From Dyadobacter sp. CECT 9275 (GTDB lineage Bacteria; Bacteroidota; Bacteroidia; Cytophagales; Spirosomataceae): a stretch of 64,000 bases of DNA. Below, piece after piece: positions 46,119 to 53,345 of the stretch. Both the position numbers and the translations under genes were made by a program. Below the pieces are notes generated by a model. It was given only the letters and a program-made list of their open reading frames with translations. It did not search any database and had not been told where the DNA came from. How positions within the stretch are numbered: position 1 is the stretch's first letter; each line of letters starts with the position of its first letter. The DNA is taken from the NCBI RefSeq assembly GCF_907164905.1, contig NZ_CAJRAF010000004.1:62001-126000 (forward strand). Direction: 5' to 3'.

Positions 46119-46365
46119 CGTCAATAAGCTGCTTGGCTTTACAGCTGCAAAATTGACGTGTGCGCAACGCCGCTGAAACTGTTCTCCCTCCAAAGCGGGC
46201 AAAGAACACAGTAAGGCGGGCAGGGAACGGACGCTATTGATTGTTTGTTTACCCAACGTTAGCCTGTATCATCATCAGCTAAAATTATTTGACCTCCCCC
46301 AAACTCCCTGCCCATGTTACGATGGTACCCCAACCACGGCGGGAGGGTTTACCAACAAACAACCT

Positions 46366-47370
46366 TTATTTGACGTCGTAATCGTGTTCAAAGTCCGCGT
46401 TATGCGCGTAGTCAAAGTTATGTTGTACATCATGATTATGTTGAAAGTCATACTGATGGGTATAATCAAGATTATGCTGTAAGTCAAATTGATGGGCATA
46501 GTCAAACTGATGCTGCACGTCGAATGAATGCTGGACGTCAAACTGGTGCTGTACATCAAACTGATGTTGTATGTCAAACTGGTGCGCTACATCAAACTGA
46601 TGCTGCGCCCGGAGCCCGTATGGAGTTTGCATGGCATGCTGACAATTCATCCTATGCTGGCAAGCCATTTTGTGCTGGCAATCCATCCTATGTTGGCAAT
46701 CTACTCTATGCGAGCATGCAACCTGGTGCTGACAATTAACAGTATGCGAACAGGTTACCTGATGCTGGCAATTCATTGTGTGCGAGCAAGTCACCTTATG
46801 CTGACAGCTCACCGTGTGTGAACACGCCACTTTATGATTACAGGCGGTCCTATGCGTACAGGCAATTCGTTCAACTGGCTTATTGGTCGGTTTCTGATCC
46901 GAACGGCTATCTGAGAACTTTGTTTTTGGAGCATAAGTTACCTGATAAGTTTCCGCTTCATCGTCCTCATCCACTGTCACTGTTTCAAACATTGAATCAG
47001 CCCCTTTGGTGTAAAATCTGTTACCGTCCTCCGTTTTTGCGTACTTAAACCCCGCAACAGAAAGCGAATTTTTGACCTTCAGGTATCTTTCTTTCGAATT
47101 GGTAACCAAATGTAAAAAAGAAACACCCTTAAAACTGCGTACTTTAATGGACAATACTTCACCGTCGGCTTTAAGCCTGAATTCCACAACGCCCTTATCT
47201 TCATAGCCTTCAAAACCTAAATTAAACATGTAAGTAGTCAATTTCTCCACATCAAAGGTGCATATCTTCTCCATATCCCGAATGCTAACAAAAGAGTCGG
47301 AATTGGACTGCGCAATAACACTTGATTGCACTATGTTAAGAAAAACAAGGGTAAAAAGTACTTTCATCAC
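46366..47370 (-). CDS. Secreted protein with shared N-terminal domain and 26 His-periodic hexapeptide repeats
   Basis: The 334-residue protein has a signal peptide (about 1-20, cleavage near I-A-Q). A globular domain (about 22-135) starts F-V-S-I-R-D-M-E-K and contains E-R-Y-L-K-V-K-N-S-L; the same domain occurs in both following upstream genes. After a short linker, residues 171-334 are hexads. The first 13 (171-247) are C-[S/Q/N/T]-H-x-[V/M]-x; the second 13 (255-334) are Q-H-x-F-D-V type. His falls at 173 and every sixth residue to 329, with one gap at 251. I know no family with this repeat. Alternating residues suggest a beta-solenoid or strand stack with a His (and Cys) column, fit for metal binding; this is inference. 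Confidence 0.8.
   Translation of the reverse strand: MMKVLFTLVFLNIVQSSVIAQSNSDSFVSIRDMEKICTFDVEKLTTYMFNLGFEGYEDKGVVEFRLKADGEVLSIKVRSFKGVSFLHLVTNSKERYLKVKNSLSVAGFKYAKTEDGNRFYTKGADSMFETVTVDEDDEAETYQVTYAPKTKFSDSRSDQKPTNKPVERIACTHRTACNHKVACSHTVSCQHKVTCSHTMNCQHQVTCSHTVNCQHQVACSHRVDCQHRMDCQHKMACQHRMNCQHAMQTPYGLRAQHQFDVAHQFDIQHQFDVQHQFDVQHSFDVQHQFDYAHQFDLQHNLDYTHQYDFQHNHDVQHNFDYAHNADFEHDYDVK
46369..46860 (-). repeat. Tandem 18-bp coding repeats (hexapeptide array)
   Basis: About 27 imperfect 18-bp units encode the hexads. The phase is kept across the linker (248-254). The periodicity opens long frames on the other strand (for example 46528-46821), which are side effects. Arrays of this kind expand and contract by slippage or recombination. 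Confidence 0.85.
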
Positions 47371-47439
47371 TTTTAATAAATATTAGAAACCGGAGCATTA
47401 TGCAGGAATACAAGCAGTAATACTTTTCTCATGTGCTAC

Positions 47440-48495
47440 CTATTTTTTTGAATTTACTGTTGCTAAACGTCTTTTCCTTTTCAAATTTTCAATGTCATCA
47501 AAATTAACAAAGATATCCCCAGAGATGTATTCCAAAATATCATCAGGCTTGTGTTTTCCGATTCCTACCTCGGTTTTTTTATCTGAATTGACGTACCACT
47601 GAACTCCTTCTTCTATGACGTCAGCCCGGTAACCGGAATTAAACAATGATCTGGCTATGCCATTTATTCGCCTTTGATTTTTCGTTTCGATAGTTAAGAA
47701 TTGCGCATTTTTATTATCATGATCGACATGAATGAGGTACTCCTCCCCTCCTCCTACATATCTCTCGCCATCCAGATTATCATCTATAAAACCATTTGCT
47801 TCAAAATAGGCCATACGCTGCGTGTGGTCCATACAGACTAGTTTTTCTATCTCTTCAATGGTGTATGGGCCTGCGGTAGCTCCCAACGGGCGACTGCTCA
47901 CCGCTTTCCTTAACCATGACATCGCATCTGCATCAGTTGGCTCATATCGTAAACTTGTTTCAAAATCCCTAACGGACAAATGGAATTCGTTCTTACGATA
48001 ATAACAAATCCCCCGGTATTTGTAAGCAGTCGGATCCGTAGGTTTTATTTTTATCATGGCATTACAATCAATGATACCCAAGTCATATTTATCTAGTTTA
48101 TGCGCATAGAGTTGAGTTCTGAATAAGTAAGCGTTATAAACCATCTCGTTGTCCTCTTCATAGAGTTTACTTTTATTTTGAATAGCATGGGTCAAATCTT
48201 GTAATGATAAGGTATATTCACCCAACTCTTTATGACATAAACCCCTCCACACATAAGCCGTGATAAATTTGTTATCCAACCTGATGGAAATATTTAGATC
48301 AGCCATAGCCCTTTTGTAGTCCTTTTTAGTCAAATAGGACAGACTCCGATGATTGTAATTTTTTGCATCACCAGGCTCTTTTAGGATCTTATCGTTCCAG
48401 AAATTTAATATGGTTTCGTCGTCGTCTTTCTGAGCAAAAGCTTTCGTGATTCCAATAAAAAAGATCAGACATAAAATAATTCCACTGATTTTCAT
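47440..48495 (-). CDS. TPR protein with C-terminal shared domain
   Basis: The 351-residue protein has a signal peptide ending A-F-A-Q (about 21), then about four TPR units (50-205: A-M-A-D-L-N-I-S-I-R-L-D, S-L-Q-D-L-T-H-A-I, Y-R-G-I-C-Y-Y-R-K-N-E). The last 140 residues (Y-T-I-E-E-I-E-K-L-V-C-M-D, later R-R-I-N-G-I-A-R-S-L-F-N-S-G-Y) resemble the N-terminal domain of the neighbouring hexapeptide protein. The TPRs suggest a periplasmic or surface assembly role. The gap to the hexapeptide gene is 69 nt. Confidence 0.7.
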   Translation of the reverse strand: MKISGIILCLIFFIGITKAFAQKDDDETILNFWNDKILKEPGDAKNYNHRSLSYLTKKDYKRAMADLNISIRLDNKFITAYVWRGLCHKELGEYTLSLQDLTHAIQNKSKLYEEDNEMVYNAYLFRTQLYAHKLDKYDLGIIDCNAMIKIKPTDPTAYKYRGICYYRKNEFHLSVRDFETSLRYEPTDADAMSWLRKAVSSRPLGATAGPYTIEEIEKLVCMDHTQRMAYFEANGFIDDNLDGERYVGGGEEYLIHVDHDNKNAQFLTIETKNQRRINGIARSLFNSGYRADVIEEGVQWYVNSDKKTEVGIGKHKPDDILEYISGDIFVNFDDIENLKRKRRLATVNSKK

Positions 48496-48624
48496 TTATT
48501 TCAATATTTTTCTTATTTCTCTATTTATTTTTTGCTTATCGCAAGCTTTATTTTTTGTATTGATGATTAATGTTATGAAGATGTGGTGTGATTTTATGTT
48601 ATAAGATTTTTAATTCTTTCAAAT

Positions 48625-49053
48625 TCATTTCATAACCAATTCAAATAAATATCCTGCAACTTCTTCGGTAATGATCCTAATGGAATACCTCCCCTTTTGG
48701 TAGTGCGCTTCGGAGCCTGCCGGGTGTAAATAGGTATAACCCTGTGCCGCCAGGGAATTCTTGATTTTTAAGTATCTTTCCTCAGTAATGTTTTGAAAGG
48801 TAAGTTTCCGGTATCTGGAGGGTGAAAAGGTGATTAATATAAAATCATCTTCATTGTCGCGTATGAAATGCTCTTTATCCCTATCGAATATAAATTCGTT
48901 TTTTAAGAGATAGTCCGATAGTTCTGACTTTTCAAAGGTAATCAGTTTCTCCAGGTCGCGAACACTCACAAATTGATCGGCATAGTTGGATTGCCCAACA
49001 GCAGTCAGCGTGATGGTGACAGAAAGCAGGAGGGTTAAAAGTATAAATTTCAT
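48625..49053 (-). CDS. Small secreted protein consisting of the shared domain alone
   Basis: From ATG 49053 the product has 142 residues: a signal peptide (M-K-F-I-L-L-T-L-L-L, cleavage near V-G-Q) and one domain with F-V-S-V-R-D-L-E-K-L-I-T-F and E-R-Y-L-K-I-K-N-S-L-A-A-Q-G-Y, clearly related to the N-terminal domain of the hexapeptide protein. An upstream start (49098) would add 15 residues before the signal peptide and is unlikely. It is the first of three genes in this cluster. No function is known. Confidence 0.7.
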   Translation of the reverse strand: MKFILLTLLLSVTITLTAVGQSNYADQFVSVRDLEKLITFEKSELSDYLLKNEFIFDRDKEHFIRDNEDDFILITFSPSRYRKLTFQNITEERYLKIKNSLAAQGYTYLHPAGSEAHYQKGRYSIRIITEEVAGYLFELVMK

Positions 49054-49528
49054 CGAGAAATATTTTGTTATTTCACTACACTGAATGAAGAACTTCATCG
49101 CAGGAGATTTTTGCTGGACGTGATTAGTCCAATTTAGTCCTATTTCAAATGTGCTGCTGAGCCCGACTGTTTAGTTTCATAGACTTCTTTCCCAACACCC
49201 ATAATTTCTTTCCGAACTGCATGTCACATCTGGAGCGTAAAGAGCGCGCACAAATCCCTGTGGCTACGAGGATTCAGGTCTCATCATTTCAGATTCTTCA
49301 CCATTGAAACCTAAAGAACGACTATCTGGCAAATACGATACCGAAAGGTTGCGTTGGAACAAACCCAGGCGGGGGCCGGTGAGAACGTAAAATACCCGTT
49401 GATTTAGTCAAATTTGCTTCTCGCTCTTGAAATACTGCCGTTCACTCCTTTGCCAGAACGCAGCGATGGGTGGTGTAGGTTATGCTTACAAGTGTAACCA
49501 ATTTTCAAACTATTAATCGTTTTAAATC
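49054..49528. other. Divergent promoter region
   Basis: 475 nt between the domain-cluster genes (minus) and the fasciclin gene (plus). It must contain both promoters. I see no gene and no strong -7 box. Confidence 0.4.
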
Positions 49529-50479
49529 ATGAGCATCTTACCAAATCCCGGAATTCTGAAGCAATGTATCTTCGCCGCCTTCGTGGCATTTTCTATTTCT
49601 GCCTGTAAGGACGATGACGACGATAAGACCGTAGAGCCGGTAAAAGCAGATATAACGGCCGTAGCCGCTGCCGATCCTCAGTTCTCTACACTTGTTGCGG
49701 CGCTTACCAAAGCCGAACTTGTGCCAACACTTCAGGGAGCCGGTCCTTTTACTGTCTTCGCACCAAACAATGCAGCCTTTACAAAGGCAGGCATCACTAG
49801 TCTTAACAACTTAAATAAGGATGCCCTGACACCCATTCTGAACTCGCACGTAGTAAGCGGTTCAGTCAAGGCTGCTGATGTGAAAAGCGGAACTGTGAAA
49901 ACGGTGAACGCACAGAATGACATCTATTTGTCGAAAAATGCGGACGGTGTTTTTATCAATGGTAACATCAAAGTGATCGCAACGGACGTCTCCGCTTCAA
50001 ATGGAATTGTGCACGTAATTGATAATGTGATCATCCCTCCTACCAAATCGCTGGTGGAGATTGCCCAGGCAGATACTAGTTTTTCAGAACTTGTTTCGCT
50101 CGTTCTGGCTGCAGATCCGGCCGTGGCTGCTGCACTTTCATCCGCTTCAAGCGGGCTGACGGTCTTTGCTCCAACCAATGCTGCGTTCAGAGAGTTGTAT
50201 AAAACAACACCGAAGGCTACACTGCTAATGGCATCCAACCGTGCACTGCTGACCAACGTCCTGCTTTATCATGTGATCCCAAGCCGCGTTTTCTCTACTG
50301 ATCTGCCGAATGTATCAGGCCCTGTGGCAACAGCGAATACGAGCGCGACACTAACCTTCGATCTTGCCGGCGGCGCAAAGGTCATTGGCAAAACCAGCGG
50401 AGCGTCCACCATTACTGCGGCAAATATCCTTGCTACAAATGGGGTGGTGCATGTGATCAATAAGGTTTTAATGCCTTAA
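49529..50479 (+). CDS. Lipoprotein with two fasciclin (FAS1) domains
   Basis: The 316-residue protein is a lipoprotein (S-I-S-A-C lipobox near residues 22-26, then an Asp-rich D-D-D-D-D spacer that fits surface export). FAS1 domain 1 spans about 40-170 (T-V-F-A-P-N-N-A-A-F, G-I-V-H-V-I-D-N-V) and domain 2 about 175-315 (T-V-F-A-P-T-N-A-A-F, G-V-V-H-V-I-N-K-V). FAS1 domains mediate adhesion. A LytS/LytTR pair follows downstream on the same strand behind a strong terminator. Confidence 0.93.
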   Translation: MSILPNPGILKQCIFAAFVAFSISACKDDDDDKTVEPVKADITAVAAADPQFSTLVAALTKAELVPTLQGAGPFTVFAPNNAAFTKAGITSLNNLNKDALTPILNSHVVSGSVKAADVKSGTVKTVNAQNDIYLSKNADGVFINGNIKVIATDVSASNGIVHVIDNVIIPPTKSLVEIAQADTSFSELVSLVLAADPAVAAALSSASSGLTVFAPTNAAFRELYKTTPKATLLMASNRALLTNVLLYHVIPSRVFSTDLPNVSGPVATANTSATLTFDLAGGAKVIGKTSGASTITAANILATNGVVHVINKVLMP

Positions 50480-50489
50480 CTTTAACAAT

Positions 50490-50535
50490 CCATAAAAAGA
50501 TCGGTGACCTTAGCCGGTTGCCGATCTTTTTATGG
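50490..50535 (+). terminator. Terminator after the fasciclin gene
   Basis: A perfect 15-bp stem (50490-50504 with 50521-50535) around a 16-nt loop, with the run of T inside the 3' arm (CTTTTTAT). It separates the fasciclin gene from the LytS-type kinase gene. Confidence 0.85.
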
Positions 50536-50559
50536 AAGGTCCAAAATTGCTAAAAGACG

Positions 50560-51588
50560 ATGTTTCATATCCGGTACCGGTTCGGCTTCATGCTTTTACT
50601 TGGCGCGTATTCGTTCGTGAATACGCTGCTCGTAGAAACCTTTGACTATTACCATGTGGGTGTAGACAACTGGATCATATTTCTTCTGTTTCTGGTTGTC
50701 ACATCAGCTATCTGGGAAGGGAACCGAATCTGGGACGGATGGCTCGCCAGACAGGATATCACCCATTTTTGGTTGAGGATTTGTTACAATTTTGCCGGAA
50801 GTCTGGTCATTACCGCCACCTGTTCGTTACTGCTGGGTGTTTCGACGGCTTACTTCACTTTGCCGGGCGACTGGCACGGATGGATTCTTCCATTGAAGCT
50901 GTTTGCGATGTTTTGTTTTCGCATCAATCTGTTTTTGAATACCATACACATTATTTTCTTGTATATGCAAAAGCTCGAGCAAAGCCACCAGGAGCTGGAA
51001 ACATATAAGAGGATCAGCAGCCAGGCGCAGCTGCAGTCCCTTAGAAATCAGGTAAACCCGCATTTCTTGTTTAATAATCTCAGTGTGCTCAGCGCATTAA
51101 TCAGTCAGGATGCCAATGCATCGGTGGAGTTTGTAAGGCAATTTTCAAACGTGTACCGCTACATTCTGAGAAGCGACGAAAAAGAACTGACACACCTTGC
51201 CGAAGAAATCGAATTTATTCAGTCGTACCTTTACCTGCTAAAGACACGTTTTAATTCAGGTTTAAATGTCGCCATTGATGTTTCTGAAGGCTGTCTTTCA
51301 GCCTATATACTCCCGGTATCTCTTCAAATGCTCGTGGAAAATGCTGTCAAGCACAACATTATCTCGAAAAGCAAACCCCTGAATATCGAAATTTTTTGTC
51401 GTAATGACGAATCGATTACGGTGCGCAACAATCTGCAGAAAAGGGCTATCAATGACACGCAGTCTACTCAGTTAGGCCTGACCAACATTGTGAAGCGCTA
51501 TGATTTTCTGGGACACCACGGGGTAAATATTGAACATGATGACAAGTATTTTTGTGTTACCATTCCGCTCATACGTCTTCAGTCGTAA
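50560..51588 (+). CDS. LytS-type sensor histidine kinase
   Basis: The 342-residue protein has four predicted spans (about 8-28, 38-58, 72-100, 112-138), then a PF06580 His_kinase domain with L-R-N-Q-V-N-P-H-F-L-F-N-N-L (about 163-176, phosphoaccepting His) and an HATPase part (V-E-N-A-V-K-H-N near 265). It starts 25 nt after the terminator. The response regulator is encoded 45 nt downstream; the pair is a LytS/LytTR two-component system. Confidence 0.94.
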   Translation: MFHIRYRFGFMLLLGAYSFVNTLLVETFDYYHVGVDNWIIFLLFLVVTSAIWEGNRIWDGWLARQDITHFWLRICYNFAGSLVITATCSLLLGVSTAYFTLPGDWHGWILPLKLFAMFCFRINLFLNTIHIIFLYMQKLEQSHQELETYKRISSQAQLQSLRNQVNPHFLFNNLSVLSALISQDANASVEFVRQFSNVYRYILRSDEKELTHLAEEIEFIQSYLYLLKTRFNSGLNVAIDVSEGCLSAYILPVSLQMLVENAVKHNIISKSKPLNIEIFCRNDESITVRNNLQKRAINDTQSTQLGLTNIVKRYDFLGHHGVNIEHDDKYFCVTIPLIRLQS

Positions 51589-51632
51589 TACTGAAATACG
51601 TCAGGAATAGCTCTGAATATAAACCCTTTACA

Positions 51633-52397
51633 ATGAAGATACTCATCCTGGAAGATGAATCGCTCTCTGCCCAGAGAGCTTCCCAACTATTAGCCGAATA
51701 TGATCCGGAAATCGAGATTCTGGAAGTACTTGACTCGATCGAGGAGGCGGTAATCTGGCTGAACGAGCATCCGGAACCCGACCTGATGCTGCTTGATATC
51801 CATTTGGCTGACGGACTATGTTTTGATCTTTTTGAGCAGGTGTCCGTCAGGAGCCCGGTGATTTTTACAACCGCTTATGATCAATATGCCCTTCAGGCTT
51901 TCAAGATCAACAGCATTGACTATCTGCTCAAGCCACTGGATAAGAAAGAGCTCTGCCGTGCGATGGACAAATATCACAGCCTTCTGCAGGATCGGCGGAT
52001 TCTCTCCGTAACCGACGTTGAGCAGCTTCGCTCCACGATGGAACAATTGACCAAAAAGTACAAGGGAAGGTTTTTGGTCAGGTATGCTGATGCCATATAT
52101 TTCAAAAATGTAGAAGATGTGGCCTATTTCTATGCTGATGATAAAGTAGTCTTCATGGTTACTACGGACGGGAAAAAATACCTGATGGAAAGTAACCTTG
52201 AAAGCCTAGAGGAAGTACTGGACCCTGCCGTGTTTTTCAGAATCAACCGAAAAATTATTGCCCGTATTGAATCAATTCAGAAAATAAAGACCCTGCTCAG
52301 CTCACGTTTACAGGTTTTTTTATCACCAGCCTTTTCACAGGATGTTTATGTAAGCAAATACAAAAGCCAGGAATTCAAAAACTGGCTGGATAATTAA
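51633..52397 (+). CDS. LytTR-type response regulator
   Basis: From ATG 51633 (M-K-I-L-I-L-E-D-E) the product has 254 residues; a longer upstream frame overlaps the kinase gene and lacks a better start. The receiver (1-120) has E-D-E near 7-9, phosphoacceptor D in L-M-L-L-D-I-H-L-A and K in L-L-K-P-L-D. The LytTR DNA-binding domain (about 150-250) has G-R-F-L-V-R and F-F-R-I-N-R-K-I-I-A-R. It is paired with the LytS-type kinase; likely targets are neighbouring envelope genes. Confidence 0.95.
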   Translation: MKILILEDESLSAQRASQLLAEYDPEIEILEVLDSIEEAVIWLNEHPEPDLMLLDIHLADGLCFDLFEQVSVRSPVIFTTAYDQYALQAFKINSIDYLLKPLDKKELCRAMDKYHSLLQDRRILSVTDVEQLRSTMEQLTKKYKGRFLVRYADAIYFKNVEDVAYFYADDKVVFMVTTDGKKYLMESNLESLEEVLDPAVFFRINRKIIARIESIQKIKTLLSSRLQVFLSPAFSQDVYVSKYKSQEFKNWLDN

Positions 52398-52412
52398 ATC
52401 AGGACCTACGTT

Positions 52413-53126
52413 ATGAAATTATTAGTACCATTTTTTCTATTTCTGCTGGTGATGATGGACTTGCCAGCACTCGGGCAAAAGATTAAAGAAGCAAAAATTC
52501 ATCTGAACAATGGCTCCGTGATCCGTGGACGGCTGCTGAGATCGGCTCCAGACTACCAGCTGGAAACGTACGACCAGAGCGTATGGGTTTTCACGAAGGA
52601 TCAGGTCGACACCGTTTACTTTACCCAACCCGTCAATCCCAATATCCGGTATAAAATGAAAGGATTTGTCCACTATACCGAACTCGGCCCGCTTGCCATG
52701 AGCAACAGGGCATCCAATGGTGTGACTACGTCGGCATTTTCTCTGCAGGTAACGAACGGGTACAAATTTAACCAATGGATATACACAGGGCTTGGGATCG
52801 GTGCTGACCTGTACGCTGTACAAACTTTTGTTCCCGTTGTGCTCAGCCTGAGAGGAGACCTTACCAGCAAGGGCTCAAAAATTCCTTTTTATTTTCTCGA
52901 AGGCGGATATGGCATCAATGCTACTTCAAACGATGTCGACAGTGTACGGTTTGGGGGCGGGGCTACTTTCTCCGCTGGTTTGGGACTTAAAATTCTGTTC
53001 AACGGCAACACTGGCTTTGTCATCGGTGCAGGATATCGGTACCAGAGATCATCGGTCAATCAGCTGGGGACTAAAAAGCTTGAAGATTTTAATCGTCTGA
53101 CGTTGCGGGCGGGATTCTCGTTTTAA
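52413..53126 (+). CDS. Secreted outer-membrane-type beta-barrel protein
   Basis: The 237-residue protein has a signal peptide (cleavage near A-L-G-Q, about 21). An N-terminal part (25-70) reads like a short LSM/SH3-like strand set (I-H-L-N-N-G-S-V-I-R-G). The rest is made of amphipathic strands with Gly and Tyr (Y-T-G-L-G-I-G-A-D-L-Y; G-F-V-I-G-A-G-Y-R-Y-Q) and ends in a terminal F (L-R-A-G-F-S-F), typical of outer-membrane barrels. It follows the LytTR gene by 15 nt, so it may be part of the same operon. I do not recognise the family. Confidence 0.7.
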   Translation: MKLLVPFFLFLLVMMDLPALGQKIKEAKIHLNNGSVIRGRLLRSAPDYQLETYDQSVWVFTKDQVDTVYFTQPVNPNIRYKMKGFVHYTELGPLAMSNRASNGVTTSAFSLQVTNGYKFNQWIYTGLGIGADLYAVQTFVPVVLSLRGDLTSKGSKIPFYFLEGGYGINATSNDVDSVRFGGGATFSAGLGLKILFNGNTGFVIGAGYRYQRSSVNQLGTKKLEDFNRLTLRAGFSF

Positions 53127-53345
53127 AGTCTCTGTTCCCGAATCATTATTCAGGCACCCGCGCGGGATGGTGGAAGGATCAGGCACCGTGCAACGGCCCG
53201 GTTAACAGGTCGGTCGGATCTGGCAGATACCGCCGTGATGTTTTTGTCAGTAGATTCACCGGGCATCCCCGTTTTAATATCAGACAGTAAATTACTGTTA
53301 TGCGCCAGTCATTTGCCCGCCCGAAATCCGTCATACTGTAAATTT

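Noticed and set aside
46119..46256. Upstream extension of the TolC frame
   Set aside because: The signal peptide starts at 46118 or 46115; the extension has no family match.
46528..46821. Long plus-strand frame opposite the hexapeptide gene
   Set aside because: It is a by-product of the 18-bp repeat; no start signal, and the minus frame has signal peptide and domain.
53235..53345. N-terminal extension of the P-type ATPase
   Set aside because: Residues before M-S-S-P-A-N-S are unlike the family and lack a start context.
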